DNA from: Elusimicrobia bacterium HGW-Elusimicrobia-2
GTDB taxonomy: Bacteria > CG03
Direction: 5' to 3'
NCBI GenBank assembly: GCA_002841685.1
Contig: PHAM01000039.1
Location: forward strand, 1-17,358
Length of the DNA: 17,358 nucleotides
The notes under the pieces were generated by a model, which saw only the letters and a list, made by a program, of their open reading frames with translations, ran no database searches and was not told the DNA's origin. Shown here piece after piece: positions 1 to 6,874 of this stretch. Within the stretch, counting starts at the first letter, position 1. Every line of letters starts with the position of its first letter. The position numbers and the translations under genes are program-made.

Positions 1-140
1 TAATCCTTATCTTCTTTTCATATCCTTCCCCAAAACAAATCAACCTGATAAACCTATATTTCTTCCCAGGGGGGTCACGATGTCCCTTCCTATTCCCAGG
101 ATTTTCCTCCGTCCCCATTTTCCTTTTCGACCATAGTTTG

Positions 141-146
141 TATAAT
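141..146 (+). promoter_or_regulatory. Candidate -10 box (TATAAT) giving a possibly leaderless transcript
   Basis: A perfect TATAAT lies only 6 bases before the ATG at 153 of the FliF-FliG fusion gene. The sequence 17 bp upstream of it (118-123, TTTTCC) matches the -35 consensus poorly. A start site 6-9 bases after this box would fall on or next to the ATG, so the transcript would have almost no leader. This agrees with the absence of any Shine-Dalgarno sequence before the gene. The box could be chance in an AT-rich stretch. Confidence 0.4.
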
Positions 147-152
147 ATCAGA

Positions 153-2225
153 ATGCGTAAACTTATAATATCCGCCGCGGTTTTTATATGGGCAACAGCT
201 GTTTATTCTCAGGAGAACCGGCCTGTCCTGCAGGACATAGACTATACTGCTGTTGTGGAACAGAAGATGAAGCTTGAAAACAAGCTTGAAGCATATGTCA
301 ACGGGGTTCTTGAGAAATGGCTGGGCCCCGACAGGGCGATCGTCAAGGTTGATATAACGCCCAATGCCACAAAATCGCGCGTGGAAACGGAATCCTGGGC
401 GCAGAAACAGTCCGAGACCGGCGGGGTTGACGCGAAGGCTTCTCAAATGGCGGAGTTCCTTCCCGGTATTCCCCGCAAGCAGGATATTATGCAGAAAGAA
501 GCCTCGCCGGGCGGCGCCGGCGAGGCTTCCGGACAGAAAAGAAGCATAGAGAGCATAGTAAAAATCCCCGAATCATTTATAAAAAAAATAGACGCCACTC
601 TGATCGTTGACCAAGCGCTTAAAGATGAAGAATTTACGGCCGTAAAAAAAACCGTCGTCGATATGCTGGGGATAAATGTTGAAAGGGGGGATAAGCTGAT
701 TACAATGAGAGTCCAATTCTCGCCCTTCAGAAAGCTCCTGTCTTATCTTAGCAATCTTTATTTTTACATCGCGGGTGCCGCCATAATTCTTTCTCTTTTG
801 TTCCTGCGTTTCCTTTTTTCGTTCCTCGCGACATTAAAAGAGTTGAAAACGATGAAAACCGAAGTCGACACCAGCGGCGATCTCGCCGGCGGCGGAGGAG
901 GCGGCGGAGGAGGAGGATTCGTCGGCGAGGCAGGCGAATTTGAAAAATCTGAAAAGAAAGCCGGTGAAGAGGATAAAGAAGAAATTTCGGAAGAAATAAG
1001 AGAAAAACAACTGAAGGAATTGGTGGAATCACTTCCTGTTCCCGGCGAGGAGGTCGGAAAAATGGCATTTAAACCTTTTAAATTTGTTGAAGACAGTGAC
1101 CTGAAGAAAATAGCATATCTGCTTTCCAATGAAGAGCCGGAGGTGATAGCCACGGTGATACATTATTTTGACGACGCGAAAGCGGTGAAATTACTCAGGC
1201 TGCTTTCGGACGATAAAGATAAAAAATCGGCGGTGATAATGGCTATGACGAGAGTGCAGTTTGTCGAGCAGAACAAGATAGCGTGCCTCGAGAGGGTGCT
1301 GAAAAGGCGTATAGATCTCACCTCCGGCGGCGTTGACAGGCTGCTTGACATACTCTCTCTCATGGACGACAGCACAAAGAAAGAGGTGATGGGGCATCTC
1401 ACCGCGGAAAATCCCGAGATCGCCGAGAAGGTTGAATCCATGATGTTTTCGTTTGAGCACATAGCGCACCTTAACGATCACACTCTTCAGAGCATCCTCG
1501 CGGAGGTGAACGCCCCCGATCTTGCCGTCGCGCTGAAGGGCATGGACGAGGAGTTTAAGAATAAAATCAGGAGCAATCTCTCCGAGGCCGCGGTGAAACT
1601 CGTTGAGGAGGAACAGGAGGCCGGACGCGCGGCCACAGCCACTGACGCCCAGGTCACCGCCCAGCGCCGCGCTATAATAACAAAAATCAAGACCATGGAT
1701 GCCGAGGGGAAAATAGATCTCGGCGGCGCGAAGGAAATAGCCGTGTTTCAGGAAGAGCTGGCGTCGGTTTCCACAAAGAGCATAATGGAAGAGGTGGACG
1801 AGGAAATAGAAAAAGAAAAACAGAGAGAAGGTGCGAGGGCAAAAAGAAGGGAGAGGATCGGTATGGTGGACGGGAATGTGCCGGTTATGGATAACGAAAA
1901 ATCCTTTGAGCATTATTCAAGGGGAGAAGGGTATTTTCAGGAGGGCAATTATGAAGATGCCATTCTGGAATTTGAGGAATCAATACAGTACAATCCGGAA
2001 ATATGGCAGACATATCAGTTCATGGGATCCGCTCTCTTCGCTCAGGGCAAAGAGGTGGCCGCGGTGCGGGCATGGGAAAAATGCCTTGAGCTCAATCCCG
2101 ATAATGAAGATCTGAAAAAATGGCTGGAGGAGCATAAACACAAACAAAGCGCCCATACAGGGGAGGCTGAGAATCAACAAGAGGACGGGGCGGTATCTGA
2201 GGCTGTTCCCAGGGAGTCTGAATAA
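153..2225 (+). CDS. Minimal FliF-FliG fusion protein with C-terminal TPRs (putative rotor)
   Basis: This single 690-residue polypeptide combines membrane-ring and switch parts of a flagellar-type motor. The ATG at 153 is preferred over the in-frame TTG at 138 because it opens a clean signal peptide (about 1-20). Residues about 35-197 match the last periplasmic domain of FliF: the YVNGVLEKWLG helix, a variable Gly/Pro stretch, then ATLIVD and the GINVERGD strand. RBM1 and RBM2 are absent. A membrane helix (about 202-226) leads to ten glycines (246-255). FliG middle and C-terminal domains follow (about 310-520), with the NEEPEVIATVI, MFSF (431-434) and EVNAPDLAVALKG segments. The FliG N-terminal domain, which normally binds FliF, is missing, as expected if the proteins are fused. 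A charged helix (about 525-575) and two TPRs (about 586-655) complete it. Predicted topology is periplasmic FliF part and cytoplasmic FliG part. It couples to the next gene by TAATG. Confidence 0.88.
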   Translation: MRKLIISAAVFIWATAVYSQENRPVLQDIDYTAVVEQKMKLENKLEAYVNGVLEKWLGPDRAIVKVDITPNATKSRVETESWAQKQSETGGVDAKASQMAEFLPGIPRKQDIMQKEASPGGAGEASGQKRSIESIVKIPESFIKKIDATLIVDQALKDEEFTAVKKTVVDMLGINVERGDKLITMRVQFSPFRKLLSYLSNLYFYIAGAAIILSLLFLRFLFSFLATLKELKTMKTEVDTSGDLAGGGGGGGGGGFVGEAGEFEKSEKKAGEEDKEEISEEIREKQLKELVESLPVPGEEVGKMAFKPFKFVEDSDLKKIAYLLSNEEPEVIATVIHYFDDAKAVKLLRLLSDDKDKKSAVIMAMTRVQFVEQNKIACLERVLKRRIDLTSGGVDRLLDILSLMDDSTKKEVMGHLTAENPEIAEKVESMMFSFEHIAHLNDHTLQSILAEVNAPDLAVALKGMDEEFKNKIRSNLSEAAVKLVEEEQEAGRAATATDAQVTAQRRAIITKIKTMDAEGKIDLGGAKEIAVFQEELASVSTKSIMEEVDEEIEKEKQREGARAKRRERIGMVDGNVPVMDNEKSFEHYSRGEGYFQEGNYEDAILEFEESIQYNPEIWQTYQFMGSALFAQGKEVAAVRAWEKCLELNPDNEDLKKWLEEHKHKQSAHTGEAENQQEDGAVSEAVPRESE
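498..529. repeat. Perfect 13-bp inverted repeat with 6-base loop inside the fusion gene
   Basis: The arms 498-510 and 517-529 are exact reverse complements around the loop GCGGCG. The segment encodes residues about 116-126 (EASPGGAGEAS), in the variable stretch of the FliF-type domain. It may be a decayed palindromic insertion or a local duplication. It is in frame and creates no stop. Confidence 0.7.
888..917 (+). repeat. GGN codon tract encoding ten glycines
   Basis: Ten consecutive Gly codons (GGC/GGA mix) join the membrane helix of the FliF part to the FliG part. They most likely form a flexible linker. Length changes by slippage would stay in frame if whole codons were lost or gained. 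Confidence 0.85.
2211..2216 (+). promoter_or_regulatory. Shine-Dalgarno (AGGGAG) for the coiled-coil gene
   Basis: AGGGAG lies in the last codons of the fusion gene, 8 bases before the ATG at 2225, which itself overlaps the TAA stop by one base. This arrangement supports coupled translation of the fusion protein and the coiled-coil protein. Confidence 0.6.
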
Positions 2226-5200
2226 TGGCTGAGGGTAAGAAACCGCCGTTTACATTCGGAGGGGCGAAGCCTCCGTCGTTCGGGGGGGCTAAACCGCCGT
2301 CATTCGCAGGGGCTAAAAAGCCGGATGGGCGGGATACTCCGCAAAGTCCGTCAGGAGGATTTCCCCAGTCGCCGGCGCCGTTGAAACAGGAAAGTGACAC
2401 AGTGGCTCCGGAGATAGGCGGACAGAATTACACAAATCAGCTGAGATCAAAAATAGAACAGGCCAAGAAAACTCTTGAGGAGAGCCTCACCAGAAAAAAG
2501 GAAAAACTTGAGGCAAGGGAACTTTACTGGATGAGTACTCTCAAGGAGAAGGAACAGGAAGCGGAAAAAATCAAGCAGGAAATGAAAGCCGCGCTGGATA
2601 GAATGGAAATGAGTCAGGCCGAAAAAGAGGTGTCTTTACGCAGCGCCCTTGAGCAGTTTGAGGGGCGTTTGATGAGCGTCTCACGAGAGCTTGAAGACGA
2701 GAAGAAAAAGTCCTACAGGTCAATGCAGAAAGCCCGGGAGGAGAGCGAAGCCTCGCTCAAGGTCGAGATGGCGCTCAAAGAGATAGTGTCGTCAAAGGAC
2801 TATGAAGACAAGCTCCAGAACATGCAGGCCGCTCGTGAAAACCTGCTGAAAGACATGATCCGTCAGAAAGATAATTTTAACAGAGAGAAATCCGCTCTGG
2901 AAGAGCAGATCGGGGCGCTCAACGAGCAGGTTTACCGTCAGCGTGAGGTTATCGCGCGCCAGGAATCAAGCGAGAAGATCTTTGAGACGCAGAAGGAAAA
3001 AGAGATAGGAGCCGCGCGTCAGGACGCCAAGTCAAGGCTGGAAGACCTTGTAAATCAGGTGAAGAGCAGGGAAGATGGCGTCAGGATCAAGGAAAATGAA
3101 TTCAGGATACAGGAATTAGCGAACAGGCAGAAACTGGATAACATAAGTGATGATTTGAAGCGGAAAGAGGCGGAGTTGACGGCGTTGAGGGATCTCGCCT
3201 CCCGTCTTGAGAGAGAGTTACATGCGGCCAGGCAGGCGCTGGAAGAAGGCAATTCCAAATTCGTCAAGGAAATAGATTGGCTCAAAAAACATTTTGAGGA
3301 AGAACGCGCGTCCTGGGCCGACCGTTTCGCCCAGGAAAGCCGGATGAGGAAAGAAACGGCATCTTCCCACACGGATATTGTCAGGGACAGAGACAGCGTT
3401 TTACGCGAATTGGCCGCGGCCCGCGCGGGAGAAAAAGATCTGTCCGGGCATCTCGCGGAAAGGGAAAAAGAAATAGCGGATCTGAAGAATTCTTTTGAAA
3501 AAGAAAAGAATGAGGTTAAAAATATATACGAATCCGGCCTCAGGAACATAACGGCGGCGCGCGATGAACTCGCCCGCGAGCTTGAAGGTTACGCCGACGC
3601 GGAGAGGCGTTTTGCGGAAGAAAAAAATAAATTTACGGGGGATCTCGCGTTCGCCCAAAAGCGGCTCCGGGAAAAAGAGGGCGATGAGAGGGATCTGGCG
3701 CAGAAAATAAAGGATATATCCGCCCAAAAACTGGCTCTTGAGCAGAGGGCGGAAGATGACCGCCGCGCTTTTGAAGACGCGAAGCAGAAGCTGTATTCCC
3801 GGATAACACAGTTAAATTCCGAGAAAGAAAATTTATCAGGGGAAAAATCCGCCGCTGCCGGCAGAATTCAGCAGCTCGCGGGTGAGATATCAAGGCAAGA
3901 GCAGGAACTCGGGGCTTTACAGGCGGAGTACCGCGCAAAAGCAGGGGATTACTCACGTGAGAAGGGGATACTTGAGACCAAAATAAAAAATCTTGAAGAC
4001 GAAAAAGCCGCGCAGGAAAGGAAAACAGCCGAATACGTTTCGCAGTGCGATGCCCTGAAAGAGAAATTAAAGAAGCAGTCTGAAACCGCCGGGAAAGCTT
4101 CAGCCGAACTGATAGAGGCGAAGGAAGTTATCGGTAACCTCAATACCCGGCTTTCCGAATCAGAGAAAGAGCTGTCGGTTTTTCTTGAGAGGGAAAAACA
4201 GCTGCGGGAAAAAATAACAAACTATGAAAGAGAGATAGGGCAGCTCAATAAAAATATAGCTTCGCTCAAAGAGGAGAGCGCGAAAGGTTCCGCTTTAAAG
4301 GACAGCGAGCTGGAAAAAGCCCGCTCGGAAATCGGCGGTCTCAACGCCCGGCTCGATGGGTTCATAGAAGAAAAAAACAAACTTTCTGAAAAGTATAAGG
4401 CTATATCGGAAGAGCTTTTTGAGATGACGAAACAGCGTGATACGCTTTTCAATGAGAAAAACGCTCTGGCGGAGGAATTATCCGCTTCGCAAAAACAGCT
4501 TGAGAAACTTCTGGCTGAGGCCTCCGGGCAGGCCGTTCAGATAGCCGCATCGGGGGGAGAGATCAGCCTGCTGAATGACAAACTAAAGGCGTTGAGCACC
4601 GCCCGGCAGGCCGAAACGGTGGAATTGAAAAACAAGATACTGGAACAGCACAAAAAAATGGAAGAGCTCTTTTCCAGGATCAATGAATACAATGTAGAGA
4701 TTGAAAAGCTTAAAGCCGAACCGCGGGAGAGTGTTGAGGAATACAAGAGGCAGCTTCTTGACAGGGAAAAAGCGAATGAGCAGATGCGTTCGCAGCTTGA
4801 AGCCCTGCGCTCCGAGAAAGAGAGCGCCGCCGATAAAGACGGCATAATCAAAGAATACGACGGAAAGATCGCCGGCCTGGAAGCGGAGCTTGCCGAAACA
4901 GGCGCGGAAATAGAGAAGATGAGAGAAAGCGCCGTCCGGGCGTCTGATCTGGATTCTGAGATTGTGAGGAAAGACGCACAGCTGAAAGAAGCTTCCGTGG
5001 AACTTAAAGAACTCAGGTCCCGGATAGAATCTCTTGAAGAGGAAAAGCTCCGCAGCCGGGAAAAATTTGACGCGGAGCTCTCGGCCATCAAGGAAGAGTA
5101 TGAGCGCAGCCGGCAGGACGTTGAGGAAGGAATAGAAGCCTTTGAAAAAACAAAATCGGAATTAGAAGAGCTTAAGGCGAAAATAACCGGCCTTGCCGAG

Positions 5201-6073
5201 GAAAACGCTTCTTTGCTCATCGCGAAAGAGGATGCCGCCGCGGCGAGCGAAAAACTCAGGGATCTCACCGAGAAACAGGAGAGGGAGATAGAAGGCCTGA
5301 AAGAGCATCTGACTATGACCGTTGACGAGACCGCTGCCGCGTATGATGAGAAGATAAAAAAACTGAGCGCCGAAGCTAATGAAAACCGGGAGAAAGCGGC
5401 CGGTTTTGAAGGGTCTCTGAGAGAGGCGGAAAAAGAGATCGCGCGCCTGAAAGAAGCGTCGGTTTCCGAAAACAGACAGACGGATGAATTCAATGAGAAA
5501 CTGAAGGAACTTGGGGATATAATCGAAAAACAGAAGAAGGATATCTCCGGGAAGATGGAGTATATCAAAGACAAAGAGCTGGAATTCCACAAAATACTGA
5601 AAAAAAAGAATGAGGACATATCCGTTCTCAAGGCGCAGCTCGAACTGGGGCTGGAAGCTCTTGACAGCAAGAGCGCCGCCCCGAATGATAAGAGGCTCGC
5701 GGAGCTTCAAAGGATAAATGAGGAGATCGGAAGAAAATCAGCCCAGCGCGAGGCAATGCTCAGGGAAGAGATAGAAAGGAAGGAAAAAGAGGCGGCTGAA
5801 TACAGGAATCAGATCAGGGCCGCCGAGTCGCCGCAGCCATCCGATCATCCCGTCGTGCCGCCGGAACTCGAGGACGAGATCAAATCCAGGACAGCGGAAG
5901 CCCTCCGGCTCAAATCCGAGATGGAAAGAGCCAGAAAATATTACGAGAGGCTCGAGAGTATTATAAAAAAACAGGATGAGAAAATCACGCAGCTCCAGAA
6001 GAAAGACGGCGGCGGGAGCATCATTAAAAAGCATGACATCATTCCGGACGATGACGGGGATATAAAATTTTGA
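2225..6073 (+). CDS. Giant coiled-coil protein (1282 aa), putative motor scaffold
   Basis: I do not recognise a named family. There is no signal peptide or membrane helix, so it should be cytoplasmic. Residues 1-65 are Gly/Pro-rich and contain three tandem 8-residue units (FGGAKPPS, FGGAKPPS, FAGAKKPD) from residue 11. Residues about 70-1195 are almost uninterrupted Glu/Lys/Leu-rich sequence typical of long coiled coils. A Pro-rich break lies at about 1201-1216, then another helix to about 1260 and a tail with GGG and the acidic PDDDGD near the end. The gene starts on the stop of the FliF-FliG fusion and ends 17 bp before motA, so it is probably part of the same machine. Possible roles are a filamentous scaffold, a tether between rotor and cell body, or a polarity factor. 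AglZ of Myxococcus gliding is a loose functional parallel, but no receiver domain is present here. Orthology cannot be judged by eye because coiled coils resemble one another. Confidence 0.8.
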   Translation: MAEGKKPPFTFGGAKPPSFGGAKPPSFAGAKKPDGRDTPQSPSGGFPQSPAPLKQESDTVAPEIGGQNYTNQLRSKIEQAKKTLEESLTRKKEKLEARELYWMSTLKEKEQEAEKIKQEMKAALDRMEMSQAEKEVSLRSALEQFEGRLMSVSRELEDEKKKSYRSMQKAREESEASLKVEMALKEIVSSKDYEDKLQNMQAARENLLKDMIRQKDNFNREKSALEEQIGALNEQVYRQREVIARQESSEKIFETQKEKEIGAARQDAKSRLEDLVNQVKSREDGVRIKENEFRIQELANRQKLDNISDDLKRKEAELTALRDLASRLERELHAARQALEEGNSKFVKEIDWLKKHFEEERASWADRFAQESRMRKETASSHTDIVRDRDSVLRELAAARAGEKDLSGHLAEREKEIADLKNSFEKEKNEVKNIYESGLRNITAARDELARELEGYADAERRFAEEKNKFTGDLAFAQKRLREKEGDERDLAQKIKDISAQKLALEQRAEDDRRAFEDAKQKLYSRITQLNSEKENLSGEKSAAAGRIQQLAGEISRQEQELGALQAEYRAKAGDYSREKGILETKIKNLEDEKAAQERKTAEYVSQCDALKEKLKKQSETAGKASAELIEAKEVIGNLNTRLSESEKELSVFLEREKQLREKITNYEREIGQLNKNIASLKEESAKGSALKDSELEKARSEIGGLNARLDGFIEEKNKLSEKYKAISEELFEMTKQRDTLFNEKNALAEELSASQKQLEKLLAEASGQAVQIAASGGEISLLNDKLKALSTARQAETVELKNKILEQHKKMEELFSRINEYNVEIEKLKAEPRESVEEYKRQLLDREKANEQMRSQLEALRSEKESAADKDGIIKEYDGKIAGLEAELAETGAEIEKMRESAVRASDLDSEIVRKDAQLKEASVELKELRSRIESLEEEKLRSREKFDAELSAIKEEYERSRQDVEEGIEAFEKTKSELEELKAKITGLAEENASLLIAKEDAAAASEKLRDLTEKQEREIEGLKEHLTMTVDETAAAYDEKIKKLSAEANENREKAAGFEGSLREAEKEIARLKEASVSENRQTDEFNEKLKELGDIIEKQKKDISGKMEYIKDKELEFHKILKKKNEDISVLKAQLELGLEALDSKSAAPNDKRLAELQRINEEIGRKSAQREAMLREEIERKEKEAAEYRNQIRAAESPQPSDHPVVPPELEDEIKSRTAEALRLKSEMERARKYYERLESIIKKQDEKITQLQKKDGGGSIIKKHDIIPDDDGDIKF
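2255..2326 (+). repeat. Three tandem 24-bp units encoding FGGAKPPS-like repeats
   Basis: Units at 2255-2278, 2279-2302 and 2303-2326 each begin TTC and encode F-G/A-GAK-P/K-P-S/D. The first two are identical as peptides but differ at several synonymous positions, so the peptide appears to be kept by selection. Repeated short motifs of this kind often act as multivalent docking sites, which is inference here. Confidence 0.8.
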
Positions 6074-6090
6074 AAAAAGGCGGCTGAACA

Positions 6091-6873
6091 ATGGATTTTG
6101 CGACAATAATAGGTTTTATAGCGGGTTTGGGCCTTATAGTAGCGGCCATTGTCGGCCGGGTGGGGGTGGCGGGTTTTCTGACGAGTTTTATAGATCTGCC
6201 GTCGGTAGCCATAACTCTCGGCGGCACATTCGCCGCTACGATGGTCAATTATTCTTTTCACGAACTTGTCAGCGTTTTCGCCATAGCCAAAAAAGTGTTC
6301 ACGCAGAAAGACGAAAACGCGATAGGGATAATAGACACGATCGGGAGGCTCACAAAGAAAGCCAGAACGCAGGGCCTGCTGGCGATCGAGCAGGAGATAA
6401 AGGAATTACCCAACCCTTTTCTCCGTCACGGTTTCTCCCTTGTTCTGGCCAATATTGACGCCGAAACAATAAGGGCGGAGCTTGAAACAGAGATAACTTT
6501 TATACAGGAGCGCCACAAGCTGGGCCAGGAAATATTTTTGACAATGGGCACATTCGCTCCCGCTTTCGGTATGCTCGGCACCATCATGGGCCTTATAATG
6601 ATGCTCGCGAATTTAGAAGACCAGTCCGTTATCGCCAGCGGTATGGCTGTGGCTCTCATAACAACGCTTTACGGCGCGCTGGCGGCGAATCTCATATTCC
6701 TGCCGATATCGGGGAAACTCAAAAGAAAGAGCGAGGATGAGGTGCTGGTGAAGGAAATAATCATAGAAGGTATAATCTCAATGAAAAGCGGCGCTATACC
6801 GTCAATAATAGAAGCTAAGCTCAAGGCCTATCTGCCGCCGAAAAAAAGAGAAAGAAAAGTAATAGAAAAATAG
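6091..6873 (+). CDS. motA: MotA-type stator channel subunit
   Basis: This 260-residue protein is the MotA/PomA half of an ion-driven stator, expected as a pentamer around a MotB dimer in the inner membrane. It has four membrane helices at about 5-25, 36-55, 150-174 and 184-206. The third carries the family signature PAFGMLGTIMGLI, with Pro157 in the position of the conserved channel proline, and the fourth ends with Pro205. The cytoplasmic loop has charged residues around 126-143 (RAELETEITFIQER) where MotA contacts FliG. The length is normal for the proton or sodium MotA family (about 250-295). An AAGG sequence lies about 10 bases before the ATG, and motB starts one base after the stop. The alternative of an ExbB/TolQ homologue is unlikely because the order of helices and the long loop between helices 2 and 3 are those of MotA. 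The driving ion cannot be read from this sequence. Confidence 0.93.
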   Translation: MDFATIIGFIAGLGLIVAAIVGRVGVAGFLTSFIDLPSVAITLGGTFAATMVNYSFHELVSVFAIAKKVFTQKDENAIGIIDTIGRLTKKARTQGLLAIEQEIKELPNPFLRHGFSLVLANIDAETIRAELETEITFIQERHKLGQEIFLTMGTFAPAFGMLGTIMGLIMMLANLEDQSVIASGMAVALITTLYGALAANLIFLPISGKLKRKSEDEVLVKEIIIEGIISMKSGAIPSIIEAKLKAYLPPKKRERKVIEK

Positions 6874-6874
6874 T

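Noticed and set aside
138-152. TTG start for the FliF-FliG fusion
   Set aside because: It adds MYNIR before an otherwise standard signal peptide, overlaps the TATAAT box and has no Shine-Dalgarno.
4537-5670. Long minus-strand open frame (377 codons) opposite the coiled-coil gene
   Set aside because: Its translation is Ser/Phe/Arg-rich with no motif, as expected for the antisense of Glu/Lys-rich coiled-coil codons. The other minus-strand frames of the window show the same shadow character.
2225-6073. AglZ or chromosome-segregation SMC-type assignment of the coiled-coil protein
   Set aside because: No receiver domain as in AglZ and no Walker A/B or ABC signature as in SMC can be seen, so similarity would rest only on coiled-coil composition.
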